64,000 bases of DNA, from contig CALAMC010000065.1 of NCBI GenBank assembly GCA_937925655.1, positions 1 through 64,000 on the forward strand, given 5' to 3'. The notes beneath the pieces were generated by a model. The model made no database searches and was not told the DNA's origin. It worked only from the letters and a program-made list of their open reading frames with translations. Positions 48,997 to 57,782 of this stretch are shown here, one piece after another (the stretch's first letter is position 1; each line of letters starts with the position of its first letter). Made by a program: the position numbers and the translations under genes. This DNA comes from an uncultured candidate division Zixibacteria bacterium (GTDB lineage: Bacteria > Zixibacteria > MSB-5A5 > GN15 > PGXB01).

Positions 48997-49539
48997 TATA
49001 ACGCCTCGACTTTCTTTCTAACCAACATCATTCTGACAGTTATAATGGCAGAGATAATGCCCGATTTTTCGGCCCCGGTAATATATTTACGATCAGCATT
49101 TACAGTTTTTATCGGCCCGACCAAGCTATTATTTAACTTATACTTATGTATATATTCAAACATGCCGTGTATGGCTCTCCCCCAAGCCATAAGCGGGGCG
49201 TGAAATATCGAAATTCCGCATCAAAGTCCAACATTTAGACAGAGGTTCTTCATTTCTCCGTGTTTCGGATATAATCCAATATACATGAATCAGTTACACT
49301 CATGCGTCGAGCGTGAACAACAAATCTCCGCGTGTTAATTTTTTTGCCAGCAAAAGGCTATATATATGGTTTGTCTCCTATAATAATACTAAGGATAGTA
49401 TTTTTTTTAAATCCCAGTCAATAAAAAAAACGGGGAAAACCAATTTATGCGTTAATATAAGTATCAAAAATATATGTACTTACGCGGATAGGCAATCGGG
49501 ATGAGAGAATTTTGTTTAATAAAAATTTGTTATTTATTA
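48997..49539. other. AT-rich intergenic region upstream of PorV gene
   Basis: No supported gene. A 64-codon minus-strand frame (48996-49190) ends with TAATG, sharing bases with the PorV start codon; it has no known domain and no clear ribosome site. Structures seen are TATGGCT-N8-AGCCATA at 49170-49191 and AATACTA-AGGA-TAGTATT with a run of T (49385-49408, plus strand). The PorV promoter probably lies here but could not be fixed. Confidence 0.5.
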
Positions 49540-50349
49540 TTAACGCAGGCGGGCTTTCATCTGCCGGTATTTATCCGTGTTATAGGTCAGGCTTGAGAGA
49601 TTACCCATGGCATTGATTTGCGCCTTCACATTGGCGATTCTTTCCTGGGTATCGGGATGCGACGATATCAAGCCTTCAAAATAATTCGTCGAACCGTCGG
49701 ACATGCTGGCCAGCTTCTCGAACATGGTAACAGAACCGTTGGGATTGTACCCGGCCCTGGTCATATAAGTGATGCCATAGGAATCGGCTTCGCGCTCATT
49801 CTCCCGGGAGTAACTGGCCAGACTCAATCCCAGGCCGATGTTCACAGCTGCGTTGAGAGCTTCAGAGCTTTCACCGAGAACCAATTGCTGAAGCAAAGCG
49901 ACCCCCATGGCCGTCTGAAGACGTTTGATGCTGTGGCGGGCGACGATATGCGAAATTTCATGGGCCATCACGGCCGCCAGCTCGGCTTCATTATCCATGG
50001 TCTTTAGCAATCCCGTGTATAGGTAAACATAGCCTCCGGGAGTGGCAAAGGCATTTATCATATTGGAATCGATTATAGCAAAATGATATTCGATATCACG
50101 CCGATCGCATTTGTCGACAATGTTTTGCCCAATGCCATTGACATAGTTCAACCAGACGGTATCGGTAAGCATTCTGCTTTGCTGGCGAACCTGAAGGTCC
50201 GTTTCCCGGCCAATGGAAACTTCGGTAGCCGTATCGATCAATATAAACGATTTCTTTCCACCCGGCCCGGTCGTGGCACATCCCATCAGTAAAATAACGA
50301 CCAGAGCCAGAATTGAAAAACGGTGGGAGAAAATGAAATGCCTCATCAT
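49540..50349 (-). CDS. M48-family metalloprotease lipoprotein
   Basis: A 269-residue lipoprotein (lipobox Leu-Met-Gly-Cys24) with a M48/Ste24-like peptidase domain. The zinc site is His130-Glu-Ile-Ser-His134, and Asn-Glu-Arg-Glu-Ala-Asp-Ser-Tyr supplies the third ligand Glu. Architecture matches LoiP/BepA-like periplasmic quality-control proteases acting on outer-membrane assembly, though it lacks the TPR tail of BepA. Its ATG overlaps the upstream membrane-protein gene by 4 nt; it is the last gene of a four-gene operon. Confidence 0.93.
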   Translation of the reverse strand: MMRHFIFSHRFSILALVVILLMGCATTGPGGKKSFILIDTATEVSIGRETDLQVRQQSRMLTDTVWLNYVNGIGQNIVDKCDRRDIEYHFAIIDSNMINAFATPGGYVYLYTGLLKTMDNEAELAAVMAHEISHIVARHSIKRLQTAMGVALLQQLVLGESSEALNAAVNIGLGLSLASYSRENEREADSYGITYMTRAGYNPNGSVTMFEKLASMSDGSTNYFEGLISSHPDTQERIANVKAQINAMGNLSSLTYNTDKYRQMKARLR

Positions 50350-50756
50350 ATCTTCAACCTTTCCGCATAATCGCCGATTATCGGCAGGCGATATAATTTA
50401 CCCTGGATGCCGAAAATTATCCCGGCCACCGAAGCCCCCAGTGCGAAAATGAGAATGGCCTTCCAGAACAAACCCGACAGACCCGGAATCAGGAAAAACA
50501 AAGCCAGCAGTTCTATCAGAAAAAGTATGAATCCCTGTCGGCTGTGAAACCGCGCCTCTTCAATATCTCTCATTTGTAGAAGAGGGATCAAGCATAAGAA
50601 TGGGATATAGGACAAAATCGCGGCCAGAACGGCGCGGTCATTGTCAAACTTCTCACGGCCACCGGATTTGAAGGCATCATCCAGACCGCCGACATCTTCT
50701 CCATCGCGGGTCTCTCCGCCGGTTCCGGTATTTTCTTCTTTGAAAAATGAACTCAC
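50346..50756 (-). CDS. DUF4870-like membrane protein
   Basis: A 136-residue protein with a hydrophilic Gly/Asp/Glu-rich N-terminus (about 45 residues) and three membrane segments. Arg-Phe-His-Ser-Arg-Gln-Gly-Phe-Ile-Leu-Phe is typical of small DUF4870-type membrane proteins. Function unknown. It lies 15 bases after the GH57 gene and overlaps the M48 protease gene. Confidence 0.7.
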   Translation of the reverse strand: MSSFFKEENTGTGGETRDGEDVGGLDDAFKSGGREKFDNDRAVLAAILSYIPFLCLIPLLQMRDIEEARFHSRQGFILFLIELLALFFLIPGLSGLFWKAILIFALGASVAGIIFGIQGKLYRLPIIGDYAERLKI

Positions 50757-50771
50757 GTTATCGCTCCCTGC

Positions 50772-52904
50772 TTAAACCTGCCAAAAAATTTCCTTATCCC
50801 GCTCCGGTAAAGTAATCTTGATGGGGTTATCGGCGGGCCATTTTTCCAGTAATGTTTTTTTATTCAATAATGAAATAGTCATTGTTATTTCGCCATGCCC
50901 CGAAGCCACCAGAATATTTCTGTCAAATCCGGCCTCGAAAACACGCTCGAACTGTGCATCCACGCCCTTGGCGCTATGGCGCGGTTCTTTCCCCAGTGCA
51001 AAACGGAATTCCCCGCCCGGCCGGAAATCGATGACAAGTTCATTTTCTTCGGCCACAACTAAATGAAATCGTTTTTCAAAGTCAAGGCGAATATAGAGCC
51101 GGTCATAATCGAAAGCGAAATAGATATCGGAAATATTCTGATTCGAGCGGTGCATGGCCTGTCCCGCAGATCGACACTGGAAATGTCCGGAACCGCTCCA
51201 TTCATAATATTGAGTGACATAGCCGTCGAGCACGGGGGTTATTAAAGATTCAGGGGCGGATAAGAAGGAACGCTGGTGACCCCGGAATATCGGATGTGTC
51301 AACTCGGCGGGCGCATCCAGTCCGAGTAATTCATAAACCCGGCTTAGGTGGCTCCGGAACAATTCATCGAACCGGGCATTATCCGCCCCGACATGATCAT
51401 CGCCGTACCACCAGCACCAGTCGGAGCCTTCGGCGATATAGATCTGTTCCCACGCCTGGCGGATTTTTTCGGCCGGAGCATCAGGATTTTTCCTTTCAAA
51501 ATCGACAATCGCTTTGCGCACCAGATACAATAAGTCCCAGGCAGCATTGTCTTCGGGATGTCCGATCCAAATTTGAAAATTATGCCTAATCCATGAACCG
51601 GCCGAAACGGCCGGCAAACTTTCGGCACGGACTTCCCGCGCAATATCGGCAAATCCACATAATCGGAATTCCTCGCTTTTATCCAGAGCATCATAAAAGG
51701 ATGTTAAAAATCCAGCCCCGTCGTCGGCGTAGTATTCCCAAGCATTCTCGCCGTCGAGAATGACCGGGATGACACAATTCTGGGGGTCTCCGTGCAAATT
51801 TCTGGTTATTTGTTTAAGGCAACGCAGAAAATCTTCGACGGCTCGATCCGGGCTCCACGAGGCATAGACAAAGCCGATTTTGTCGGATAGGCTGCGGTCC
51901 CGGAAAAATATTTTCAGCCCGGGCGCCTGCGAATATTCATAGGCCTGATAGCAATGATTGGGGGCCGGTTCCCTTCCGGCCTTATGCCACGAGGCAATCA
52001 GGACGTCTTCGTCAGACGCGGTCCAATGGATATCGTTTTCACTGATAAGTTTGAGAGCGGCTTCCGAAACAGAGCCTTCGGACGGCCACAGGCCGCAGAG
52101 CTTTCCCCCGAATAATTCGGTATAGCGGCGGCAGGCGGAAGCCAGCTGGACCTCGGCGTCGGCTGGGAATTTGAATGGATTACGGGGCAATTCGATGTCG
52201 GAAACGGCTTCGCGGGCGCATTCACTATCCACCAGAAGCGGCAGAATGGGATGATAATAGGGAGTAAAGGAAATATCAATGAGTCCCTCATCATTCAATT
52301 TTTTATAGGTCGGGATAATCCGTTTCAGAATTTCAAGGTGGAAAAAAAGCAAGGCCTGCTTGTCCTCTTCGCTGAAATCTCTGCCCTTCTCAATAAGGTG
52401 GCGGATCGGTTCTTCTTTGTGATATATTTTATCGACCCAGGCCAGGTTAGACCAGACCTGAAGATCACGCCATTCGGAGGTCGAGAAAATTTTTATGGCC
52501 AGGTCCAAGTCGGTTCCGCATGAATCTTTTTTTCGAAACAGCTGGCGATAGCGGACATTGGGTTCAATCATGGTCTGGTAGTTGGCCGAGAAAAATGTTT
52601 CCAGGATTTCATGCTTCTGCTCGGGTGACAACTGGCGGGCCGGGACCAGACTTAGGTCAAAATGGCAGTCGGTGATGCCCCGGCTATAAAGTTCAATTTG
52701 ATCAAGCAGGGATGGAACCAGATTGAAAGTCGTCTTGATATTTTCGTAGCGTGAAGCCAGCAGGGCCATGTCGAGGTAATCTTTGACGCCGTGAAGGCGG
52801 ACCCAGGGCAATTCGATTTTATTTGTCCGGGGATTGAAATAGTACGGCTGATGCATATGCCACAACAGGCCGATTTTAATTTTGCCGTCGGCTGACACGG
52901 GCAC
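50772..52904 (-). CDS. Glycoside hydrolase family 57 protein
   Basis: A 710-residue cytoplasmic enzyme. The GH57 barrel opens with His-Met-His-Gln-Pro-Tyr-Tyr at 16-22; the nucleophile is probably Glu276 in Trp-Pro-Ser-Glu-Gly-Ser-Val, and the acid/base Asp384 in Ile-Leu-Asp-Gly-Glu-Asn. GH57 enzymes act on alpha-1,4/1,6-glucans (amylase, pullulanase, branching or 4-alpha-glucanotransferase). The last 150 residues form a beta-rich domain of the kind found in GH57 amylopullulanase-like proteins. No signal peptide, so glycogen is the likely substrate. Downstream of a TPR protein by 21 bases. Confidence 0.9.
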   Translation of the reverse strand: MPVSADGKIKIGLLWHMHQPYYFNPRTNKIELPWVRLHGVKDYLDMALLASRYENIKTTFNLVPSLLDQIELYSRGITDCHFDLSLVPARQLSPEQKHEILETFFSANYQTMIEPNVRYRQLFRKKDSCGTDLDLAIKIFSTSEWRDLQVWSNLAWVDKIYHKEEPIRHLIEKGRDFSEEDKQALLFFHLEILKRIIPTYKKLNDEGLIDISFTPYYHPILPLLVDSECAREAVSDIELPRNPFKFPADAEVQLASACRRYTELFGGKLCGLWPSEGSVSEAALKLISENDIHWTASDEDVLIASWHKAGREPAPNHCYQAYEYSQAPGLKIFFRDRSLSDKIGFVYASWSPDRAVEDFLRCLKQITRNLHGDPQNCVIPVILDGENAWEYYADDGAGFLTSFYDALDKSEEFRLCGFADIAREVRAESLPAVSAGSWIRHNFQIWIGHPEDNAAWDLLYLVRKAIVDFERKNPDAPAEKIRQAWEQIYIAEGSDWCWWYGDDHVGADNARFDELFRSHLSRVYELLGLDAPAELTHPIFRGHQRSFLSAPESLITPVLDGYVTQYYEWSGSGHFQCRSAGQAMHRSNQNISDIYFAFDYDRLYIRLDFEKRFHLVVAEENELVIDFRPGGEFRFALGKEPRHSAKGVDAQFERVFEAGFDRNILVASGHGEITMTISLLNKKTLLEKWPADNPIKITLPERDKEIFWQV

Positions 52905-52925
52905 CCTCCGTATTAATAGATTCTG

Positions 52926-53585
52926 CTACTGCATATATAATTGATACGCCGTAAGGTACTGGTCCGAACCGGGGTAATCTTTTTCCAGAATATCGAGTTG
53001 AGTTTTAATCTTGTCTTTTTCGCCCAGCTGCACGAAACAGCGGATCGCTCCCAGGAGATAATCGGGCCGGGCAGGCGTATCCGGGTAATGATCGATCGCG
53101 CTCAAGTATTTTTCGGCGGCATCGGCGAAATTCTGCTGGCTTTCCAGACTGGCCGCGATTCCGGCGACGGCCGATGACGTTGTCAGCGGGTCCAGATGGA
53201 ATTTATCGATATATCGCTGGTAGGCGGCAATGGCCTCCTGATAGTTGCGGCTTTCAAAATAAGCGTTGCCGAGATTAAACTGGGCGCGAGCGACCACATC
53301 ACCACTATAATTATCGATAATGTCATTGAAACCGATTATGGCCGGTTGATAGTTTCGCGTTTGAAGTTGATTCAGGGCCTGGCTGTATTTCTGAATACCT
53401 TCACCTTCCCTTGAAGACTGATGGCTTTTGTAATAAACAGCTCCGATGATAACAATCAAAACTGCTGCGGCGACGACGGCGACGACCTGCCAATTATCTT
53501 CCAGCCATCCCCGCGCTTTGAGCATCGAGGTCGTGAATTTATCCTGCTTAAGTTCCTGTTTGGTAATCTTTACTTTGGTCCCCAT
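52926..53585 (-). CDS. TPR protein with membrane anchor (YfgM-like)
   Basis: The 219-residue protein has a short cytoplasmic N-terminus, one membrane helix at about 34-51 and a periplasmic TPR region with Ala-Gln-Phe-Asn-Leu-Gly-Asn-Ala-Tyr-Phe and Ala-Ile-Ala-Ala-Tyr-Gln-Arg-Tyr-Ile repeats. This is the layout of YfgM, a chaperone-like partner at the Sec translocon. First gene of the operon with GH57 and the M48 protease. The YfgM assignment rests on architecture only. Confidence 0.75.
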   Translation of the reverse strand: MGTKVKITKQELKQDKFTTSMLKARGWLEDNWQVVAVVAAAVLIVIIGAVYYKSHQSSREGEGIQKYSQALNQLQTRNYQPAIIGFNDIIDNYSGDVVARAQFNLGNAYFESRNYQEAIAAYQRYIDKFHLDPLTTSSAVAGIAASLESQQNFADAAEKYLSAIDHYPDTPARPDYLLGAIRCFVQLGEKDKIKTQLDILEKDYPGSDQYLTAYQLYMQ

Positions 53586-53649
53586 ACCATTTCCATCCGT
53601 TTTGCATTTTTAAAGGTTGCCGAGCGGCCCTTATAATTCCTTATGCGTT

Positions 53650-53680
53650 AAAAAAATAGAGGTCGCGCATAGCCCGACCT
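53650..53680 (-). terminator. Rho-independent terminator after FadL-like gene
   Basis: AGGTCG and CGACCT form the stem at about 53660-53680, followed on the minus strand by TATTTTTTT. It separates the FadL-like gene from the TPR-GH57 operon. Confidence 0.85.
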
Positions 53681-53700
53681 CCATTCTATACTGTCACAAT

Positions 53701-55176
53701 TTAGAAATAACCTGTAAATGAAAAGTTAAGCCGGTGGTCATTCCATTTGTTTTCCAGCTGCAAATAATCACCTTTATAGAGTTCCTGCGAATAGCGCGTA
53801 TTGGTATAGGCCAAATCTATCTGAATCTGCGACCAGTGTATGCCGATGCCGACGGCCATGCTGAAACCCGTGATATTATCATCATTGCTGTCAAAAACGT
53901 AAAAGACGCGGGTCGAATCGTTTTCGGACGATCCTTTTTCACCTTCGAAAATGGTCGCAATATTGGAAACATTTCCATCGGGGAAGGCCTCATTCCGGAA
54001 TCCGACGCGGAAGGGGATTATCCCGACGGGAGTTTCCCAACGGTATTCGGTTCCAACGCGGAATTGAAAAATATTGCTCCAATTTAAATCATTATCGGTG
54101 AAGTATTCGACGCGCTCACCACCGGCAGTCAGTTCCAGGCGATCCAGGATTTTTACTTTTTTCCCTTTGAAGCCGCGATATTCGACGTCACCGGCCAAAA
54201 TCCAGTTTTCACTGATATCATAGGCCACACCGAAACCCACGATAAAGGGCATCTGGTAGCGTGAAGTCATATCATCGATATAAACGGTATCCGATTTGAA
54301 CATACTGAAATATGGGGTCGATTGAATCGGAATACTCAAACCACCGATGCCGCCTTCGGTGGCATGACTTACGATCGTGGAATCGGTATTGCCCTTGAGA
54401 TCAAACGGCAGTCTTACAGTCAAGCCGGCCCGCAGCGGTTCCGCGGCATAAAGAAAACCGACAGTGGCATTAAAACCGGTGAAGTCGGTGGAATCGATCA
54501 CTCTTATACCATTTCTATACACCCGCGTGATATTGTCAATATCGACAACGGAAGCCCTAAGATAGCGGTACTCTTCGGAGACGACTTTTCCATAGTAGAT
54601 ATTCGCGGAGACGCCCATTGATAACTGCTTATAGACTCTGGTGCCAAACGCGAAATTGACCGAATTAATACTCCCGTGGGTCTCTATTTTTGCATTGGGG
54701 TATGGCCCCCAGCCCAAGTGGTCGTACAAAAGGTTTTCGAGGAATGTATTGTATGTATCGAAATGCTGGGTAAACGACATGCTCGCTACCACGTGATGGC
54801 CTTTTATTCTAAGCGGGGAAATAATGGCCATATAATCGATACCCGGATATTCCCCCTGATGGTCTTTTTTGGTGTAGGCCGGACCGATGACAGCCGGGTC
54901 GGGGGATTCGCTTCCGAGAAAATACTTTTCATTGCCTCTGGGCATAAGAACGCCATAGCTGAACTGCATCAAGGTTTTTTCATGGACATAAAGCCCGGCG
55001 GGATTCCAGCTTCCGGCGGACCCGTCGTCAGAAACAGCCAGAAATGCCTGACCCATCCCCTCGGATCTCGCGCCGCCGCCGTAAAAGTTATAACTGAACC
55101 CTCGATACTGCGCATAAGCTGTCGTTGTGAGGAAAACTAATAGTATAACAGCGATTTTGGACAACGACAATTTCAT
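53701..55176 (-). CDS. FadL/OmpP1-like outer-membrane transport protein
   Basis: A 491-residue exported barrel. After a signal peptide (about 22 residues) come Gly-Ala-Arg-Ser-Glu-Gly-Met-Gly-Gln-Ala-Phe and Trp-Asn-Pro-Ala-Gly-Leu, the conserved N-terminal hatch region of FadL-type channels for hydrophobic compounds; the protein ends Phe-Thr-Gly-Tyr-Phe, a BamA recognition end. Presence of acyl-CoA dehydrogenases and thiolases in the window is compatible with uptake of fatty or branched acids, but no direct link is visible. Good sigma-70 promoter upstream. Confidence 0.85.
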   Translation of the reverse strand: MKLSLSKIAVILLVFLTTTAYAQYRGFSYNFYGGGARSEGMGQAFLAVSDDGSAGSWNPAGLYVHEKTLMQFSYGVLMPRGNEKYFLGSESPDPAVIGPAYTKKDHQGEYPGIDYMAIISPLRIKGHHVVASMSFTQHFDTYNTFLENLLYDHLGWGPYPNAKIETHGSINSVNFAFGTRVYKQLSMGVSANIYYGKVVSEEYRYLRASVVDIDNITRVYRNGIRVIDSTDFTGFNATVGFLYAAEPLRAGLTVRLPFDLKGNTDSTIVSHATEGGIGGLSIPIQSTPYFSMFKSDTVYIDDMTSRYQMPFIVGFGVAYDISENWILAGDVEYRGFKGKKVKILDRLELTAGGERVEYFTDNDLNWSNIFQFRVGTEYRWETPVGIIPFRVGFRNEAFPDGNVSNIATIFEGEKGSSENDSTRVFYVFDSNDDNITGFSMAVGIGIHWSQIQIDLAYTNTRYSQELYKGDYLQLENKWNDHRLNFSFTGYF

Positions 55177-55245
55177 ACTCTATGATCCTCCCGTTAAATC
55201 AGATTTCCGCGTCAAAAACACTTTATTTCATAAACTTAGACGAAG

Positions 55246-55274
55246 AATATAAGCTTCTCATCCAAACGTGTCAA
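55246..55274 (-). promoter_or_regulatory. Sigma-70 promoter for FadL-like gene
   Basis: TTGACA (55274-55269) and TATATT (55251-55246) on minus, 17-base spacer, 70 bases before the ATG. GGGAGG lies upstream of the start codon. Confidence 0.7.
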
Positions 55275-55333
55275 TCGGTTTTATGATAAAAAAAGGTGGA
55301 ATTTAGAGCGCATCCGCGGCCTGCTACCGACAT

Positions 55334-55371
55334 AAAAAAAGCGGGCGCCGACCCATGAGGAACGGCGCCGC
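55334..55371 (-). terminator. Rho-independent terminator
   Basis: GCGGGCGCCG and CGGCGCCGC form a GC-rich stem with a 12-base loop, followed on minus by seven T residues. It ends the transcript of the barrel gene at 55402-56073. Confidence 0.9.
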
Positions 55372-55401
55372 AAAATCAATAAATATTGTCTGTTTCAGGA
55401 A

Positions 55402-56073
55402 TTATTCCAATCCTCCCAGCGCGATTTTAAACCCGGCCGTAAGAGGAAATGATTGCGTATTTTCCGGATCGACAAAATGCAAGGCGTATTTGCCTTCGAC
55501 ATAGATATTGAAGCCGCTTCCGAAATTGAAATCGATACCGGCTCCGGCATTCCCCAGGAATCCAAATTCATCGGAACCCATGTTTAATTTAAGATACAGC
55601 AGATCATCGTAAAAAACCAATTCGGGGTCCACAATTCTCTGTTTTGTCAGGCCCGCCGAACCGATGAAATATGGATTGAATATCCCGCCCGATTGGACGG
55701 CCGGTATGTAATACTTGGCGCCGGCCACAATTGAACTATAGTTAATGTCGCCGCCCCCGCCAAAACTCATGTTATTGATATTATGGTCTTCGCCCGTCTG
55801 CTCGAGGAGATAATTAAACATGACATCAACGAATTTGTCCTTGTCCGGTCGGAAATGGCTGCCGGAAAATTTGGCGAATATTTCGAGATTCGGCTGGAGC
55901 ATATAACCGATACCGATCTCAAAGACCGCTCCGGCCTTCCATGTGTCCTTCAATTCCGATGACATGGGGACGCCGACGCCGCCACCCAGATAAACGGAAA
56001 AATGATGATCCTGGGCCGCTGCCAAACCCGCCGCCAATAAAATACCCAGAGCCAAAATAATTGATTTTTTCAT
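55402..56073 (-). CDS. OmpA-like outer-membrane beta-barrel protein
   Basis: A 223-residue exported protein with signal peptide ending Ala-Ala-Ala-Gln (about residue 21), alternating strands such as Ala-Gly-Ala-Val-Phe-Glu-Ile-Gly-Ile-Gly-Tyr and Phe-Asn-Ile-Tyr-Val-Glu-Gly-Lys-Tyr-Ala. It looks like an 8-strand OmpA/OmpW-like barrel. Function unknown. Transcribed alone, with a promoter (TTGACT-16-TATTTT) at 56140-56167 and its own terminator. Confidence 0.8.
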   Translation of the reverse strand: MKKSIILALGILLAAGLAAAQDHHFSVYLGGGVGVPMSSELKDTWKAGAVFEIGIGYMLQPNLEIFAKFSGSHFRPDKDKFVDVMFNYLLEQTGEDHNINNMSFGGGGDINYSSIVAGAKYYIPAVQSGGIFNPYFIGSAGLTKQRIVDPELVFYDDLLYLKLNMGSDEFGFLGNAGAGIDFNFGSGFNIYVEGKYALHFVDPENTQSFPLTAGFKIALGGLE

Positions 56074-56139
56074 CCTATTCCTCGATTATCAAATAAGTTT
56101 ATTTCCCATGTACATACACGTTCTCGTACCGGAAATCGT

Positions 56140-56167
56140 AAAATATTAAAATGGACGGTAAAGTCAA
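56140..56167 (-). promoter_or_regulatory. Candidate sigma-70 promoter
   Basis: TTGACT (56167-56162) and TATTTT (56145-56140) on the minus strand are 16 bases apart, about 67 bases before the barrel ATG at 56073. Confidence 0.5.
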
Positions 56168-56181
56168 CAGGAAAACGATTA

Positions 56182-56847
56182 TCAATCGACTGACTTGGGG
56201 ATAATCAGCGCAGTTCCGACCGGCAATTTGATCGGCACGCCATTTCTCCCCTCCGGTTCAACGGCTGGTGTCAATTCATGGCCAAAAATGGCCATAGCGC
56301 AGGCGTCAAGGGCCGCGAGGAGCTCATTTTCGACGAAGGATTGTATCCAGATGACATGTCTGGCTTTGAGGCCATTGTCAAACGCGCCCTTATATCTTTC
56401 GTCGATAATCTGTTGCACCTGTTTTTCGTGTCGGGTCCAGTTGACATGGACGGTGACAATAAAGGTTCCGCGGACATTGGGGGCCAGGCATTCAATTATC
56501 GAAATAATATATTGATTGGCGGATGTGAACAGGTTTACGCTCAATCTCAATCTTCGCCCGGATGGCAATTCCTTTTCTTCGGGAAGGGCTGGAAATTCCA
56601 TGATACAATCATTCCAGGACTGTTTTTCTGACGGGCCGGGGAACTTGAACTTGCCGAGCCAGGCCAGGACTTCACCTTTGACTTTGGCGGTATCCATGAG
56701 CGGTACGCGGCGCCGCAACTCTGTCAGAACGGCCTGTCTTACTTCTTCTGAAACGGACAAAAGCTCACCTTTGTCAAATAATAGATTCCTGCAATTTTTA
56801 TCGGAATCAGCGGGAGAGTTTAAATAAGGCGGAGGGTTTTTGATCAA
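56182..56847 (-). CDS. Protein of unknown function
   Basis: A 221-residue cytoplasmic protein with no signal peptide and no family I recognise. Residues 100-170 alternate strand and helix (Asn-Gln-Tyr-Ile-Ile-Ser-Ile-Ile-Glu, Gly-Thr-Phe-Ile-Val-Thr-Val-His-Val-Asn-Trp), then a helix-rich Glu-Asn-Glu-Leu-Leu-Ala-Ala-Leu-Asp-Ala region. The C-terminus is Pro-rich and hydrophobic. It follows tRNA-Arg on the same strand after about 40 bases. Confidence 0.6.
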   Translation of the reverse strand: MIKNPPPYLNSPADSDKNCRNLLFDKGELLSVSEEVRQAVLTELRRRVPLMDTAKVKGEVLAWLGKFKFPGPSEKQSWNDCIMEFPALPEEKELPSGRRLRLSVNLFTSANQYIISIIECLAPNVRGTFIVTVHVNWTRHEKQVQQIIDERYKGAFDNGLKARHVIWIQSFVENELLAALDACAMAIFGHELTPAVEPEGRNGVPIKLPVGTALIIPKSVD

Positions 56848-56886
56848 AAAGAATACATTTAGGGGCGGATATGGGGCCCGAAGAAA

Positions 56887-56960
56887 TACCCCCGGCAGGA
56901 ATTGAACCTGCGGCCCGCGGTTTAGGAAACCGCTGCTCTATCCTACTGAGCTACGGGGGC
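56887..56960 (-). tRNA. tRNA-Arg (CCT)
   Basis: A complete cloverleaf on the minus strand: acceptor GCCCCCG / CGGGGGT, D arm with TAGCTCAG, anticodon loop TTCCTAA in a five-pair stem (anticodon CCT, reading AGG), T arm GCAGG-TTCAATT-CCTGC, discriminator A. The CCA end is not encoded. Confidence 0.95.
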
Positions 56961-56969
56961 AAAAGCATT

Positions 56970-57494
56970 CTAACCCGACTCGTAAGTAATTAAACTCAAA
57001 ACATCGTATTTTTCAAGCTTTTCTTCCCATGGCAGAAAGGCCAGGTCAATCAGGGCGGTTATTCCAACCACCCGGGCTCCAACCCTTTCTACCAGGCGAC
57101 AAGTAGCCTCAAGGGTTCCGCCGGTGGCAATCAGATCATCCACGACCACCACCGCGTCCCCGGGTTTAATGGCATCGGCATGGATTTCAATGGTGGCCGA
57201 TCCATATTCAAGATCATAGGAGGCGGCAATCGTCTCCCCCGGGAGTTTGCCGGCTTTACGCACGGGCACAAACCCGATTTTAAGCCGATCGGCCAAAGCC
57301 CCGGCGAAGATGAAGCCCCGCGACTCAATTCCGACGATGCGATTGGCGTTGCGATCGCGGCAGAATTTTTCCATCCGGTCCAGGGCCGTCCGGAACGCCT
57401 CGGGATTAACCAGCAATGTGGTAATGTCGTAAAACAGGATCCCCTCTTTGGGAAAGTCCGGAATGGCTCTGACGGCATTTTTTAAGTCTACCAT
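56970..57494 (-). CDS. apt: Adenine phosphoribosyltransferase
   Basis: A 174-residue type I phosphoribosyltransferase. Opening motif Pro-Asp-Phe-Pro-Lys-Glu-Gly-Ile-Leu-Phe-Tyr-Asp is typical of Apt, and the PRPP loop is Val-Val-Val-Val-Asp-Asp-Leu-Ile-Ala-Thr-Gly-Gly-Thr. It salvages adenine to AMP. The ATG at 57494, with AAAGGG upstream, is preferred over a GTG two codons before that overlaps the acylphosphatase stop. tRNA-Arg follows 9 bases later. Confidence 0.97.
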   Translation of the reverse strand: MVDLKNAVRAIPDFPKEGILFYDITTLLVNPEAFRTALDRMEKFCRDRNANRIVGIESRGFIFAGALADRLKIGFVPVRKAGKLPGETIAASYDLEYGSATIEIHADAIKPGDAVVVVDDLIATGGTLEATCRLVERVGARVVGITALIDLAFLPWEEKLEKYDVLSLITYESG

Positions 57495-57496
57495 AG

Positions 57497-57781
57497 TCAC
57501 CCTTTATGAGTTATGACGAAATCTTTAAATCCTCGGGGAGTGTTATACCAATTTATCTGAATGTCACTGACATGAGCGTAAGTGGGGCCGACCTTTATTT
57601 CGGCCAAAAAATCCTCGACCTGCCCCCGGTCGCCCTCGACAATGATTTCGACCGAACCATCATACAGATTAGCTACCTGTCCAGTAACGTCGTAATGGCG
57701 CGATACTTTCAATGTCCAGTACCTGAAGCCGACACCCTGGACGACCCCTTTGACAACGGCTCTGGCGCCGACAAATGACAT
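57497..57781 (-). CDS. acyP: Acylphosphatase
   Basis: The 94-residue enzyme is a standard acylphosphatase. The phosphate loop Val-Gln-Gly-Val-Gly-Phe-Arg supplies the catalytic Arg20, and the partner Asn is in Gly-Gln-Val-Ala-Asn-Leu-Tyr-Asp-Gly-Ser-Val-Glu. It hydrolyses acyl phosphates such as carbamoyl and acetyl phosphate. One base separates it from the LOG-like gene upstream. Confidence 0.95.
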   Translation of the reverse strand: MSFVGARAVVKGVVQGVGFRYWTLKVSRHYDVTGQVANLYDGSVEIIVEGDRGQVEDFLAEIKVGPTYAHVSDIQINWYNTPRGFKDFVITHKG

Positions 57782-57782
57782 A

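Noticed and set aside
49040..49056. Plus-strand TGGCAG...ATGCC resembling a -24/-12 promoter
   Set aside because: No plus-strand gene follows, and the -12 element is weak.
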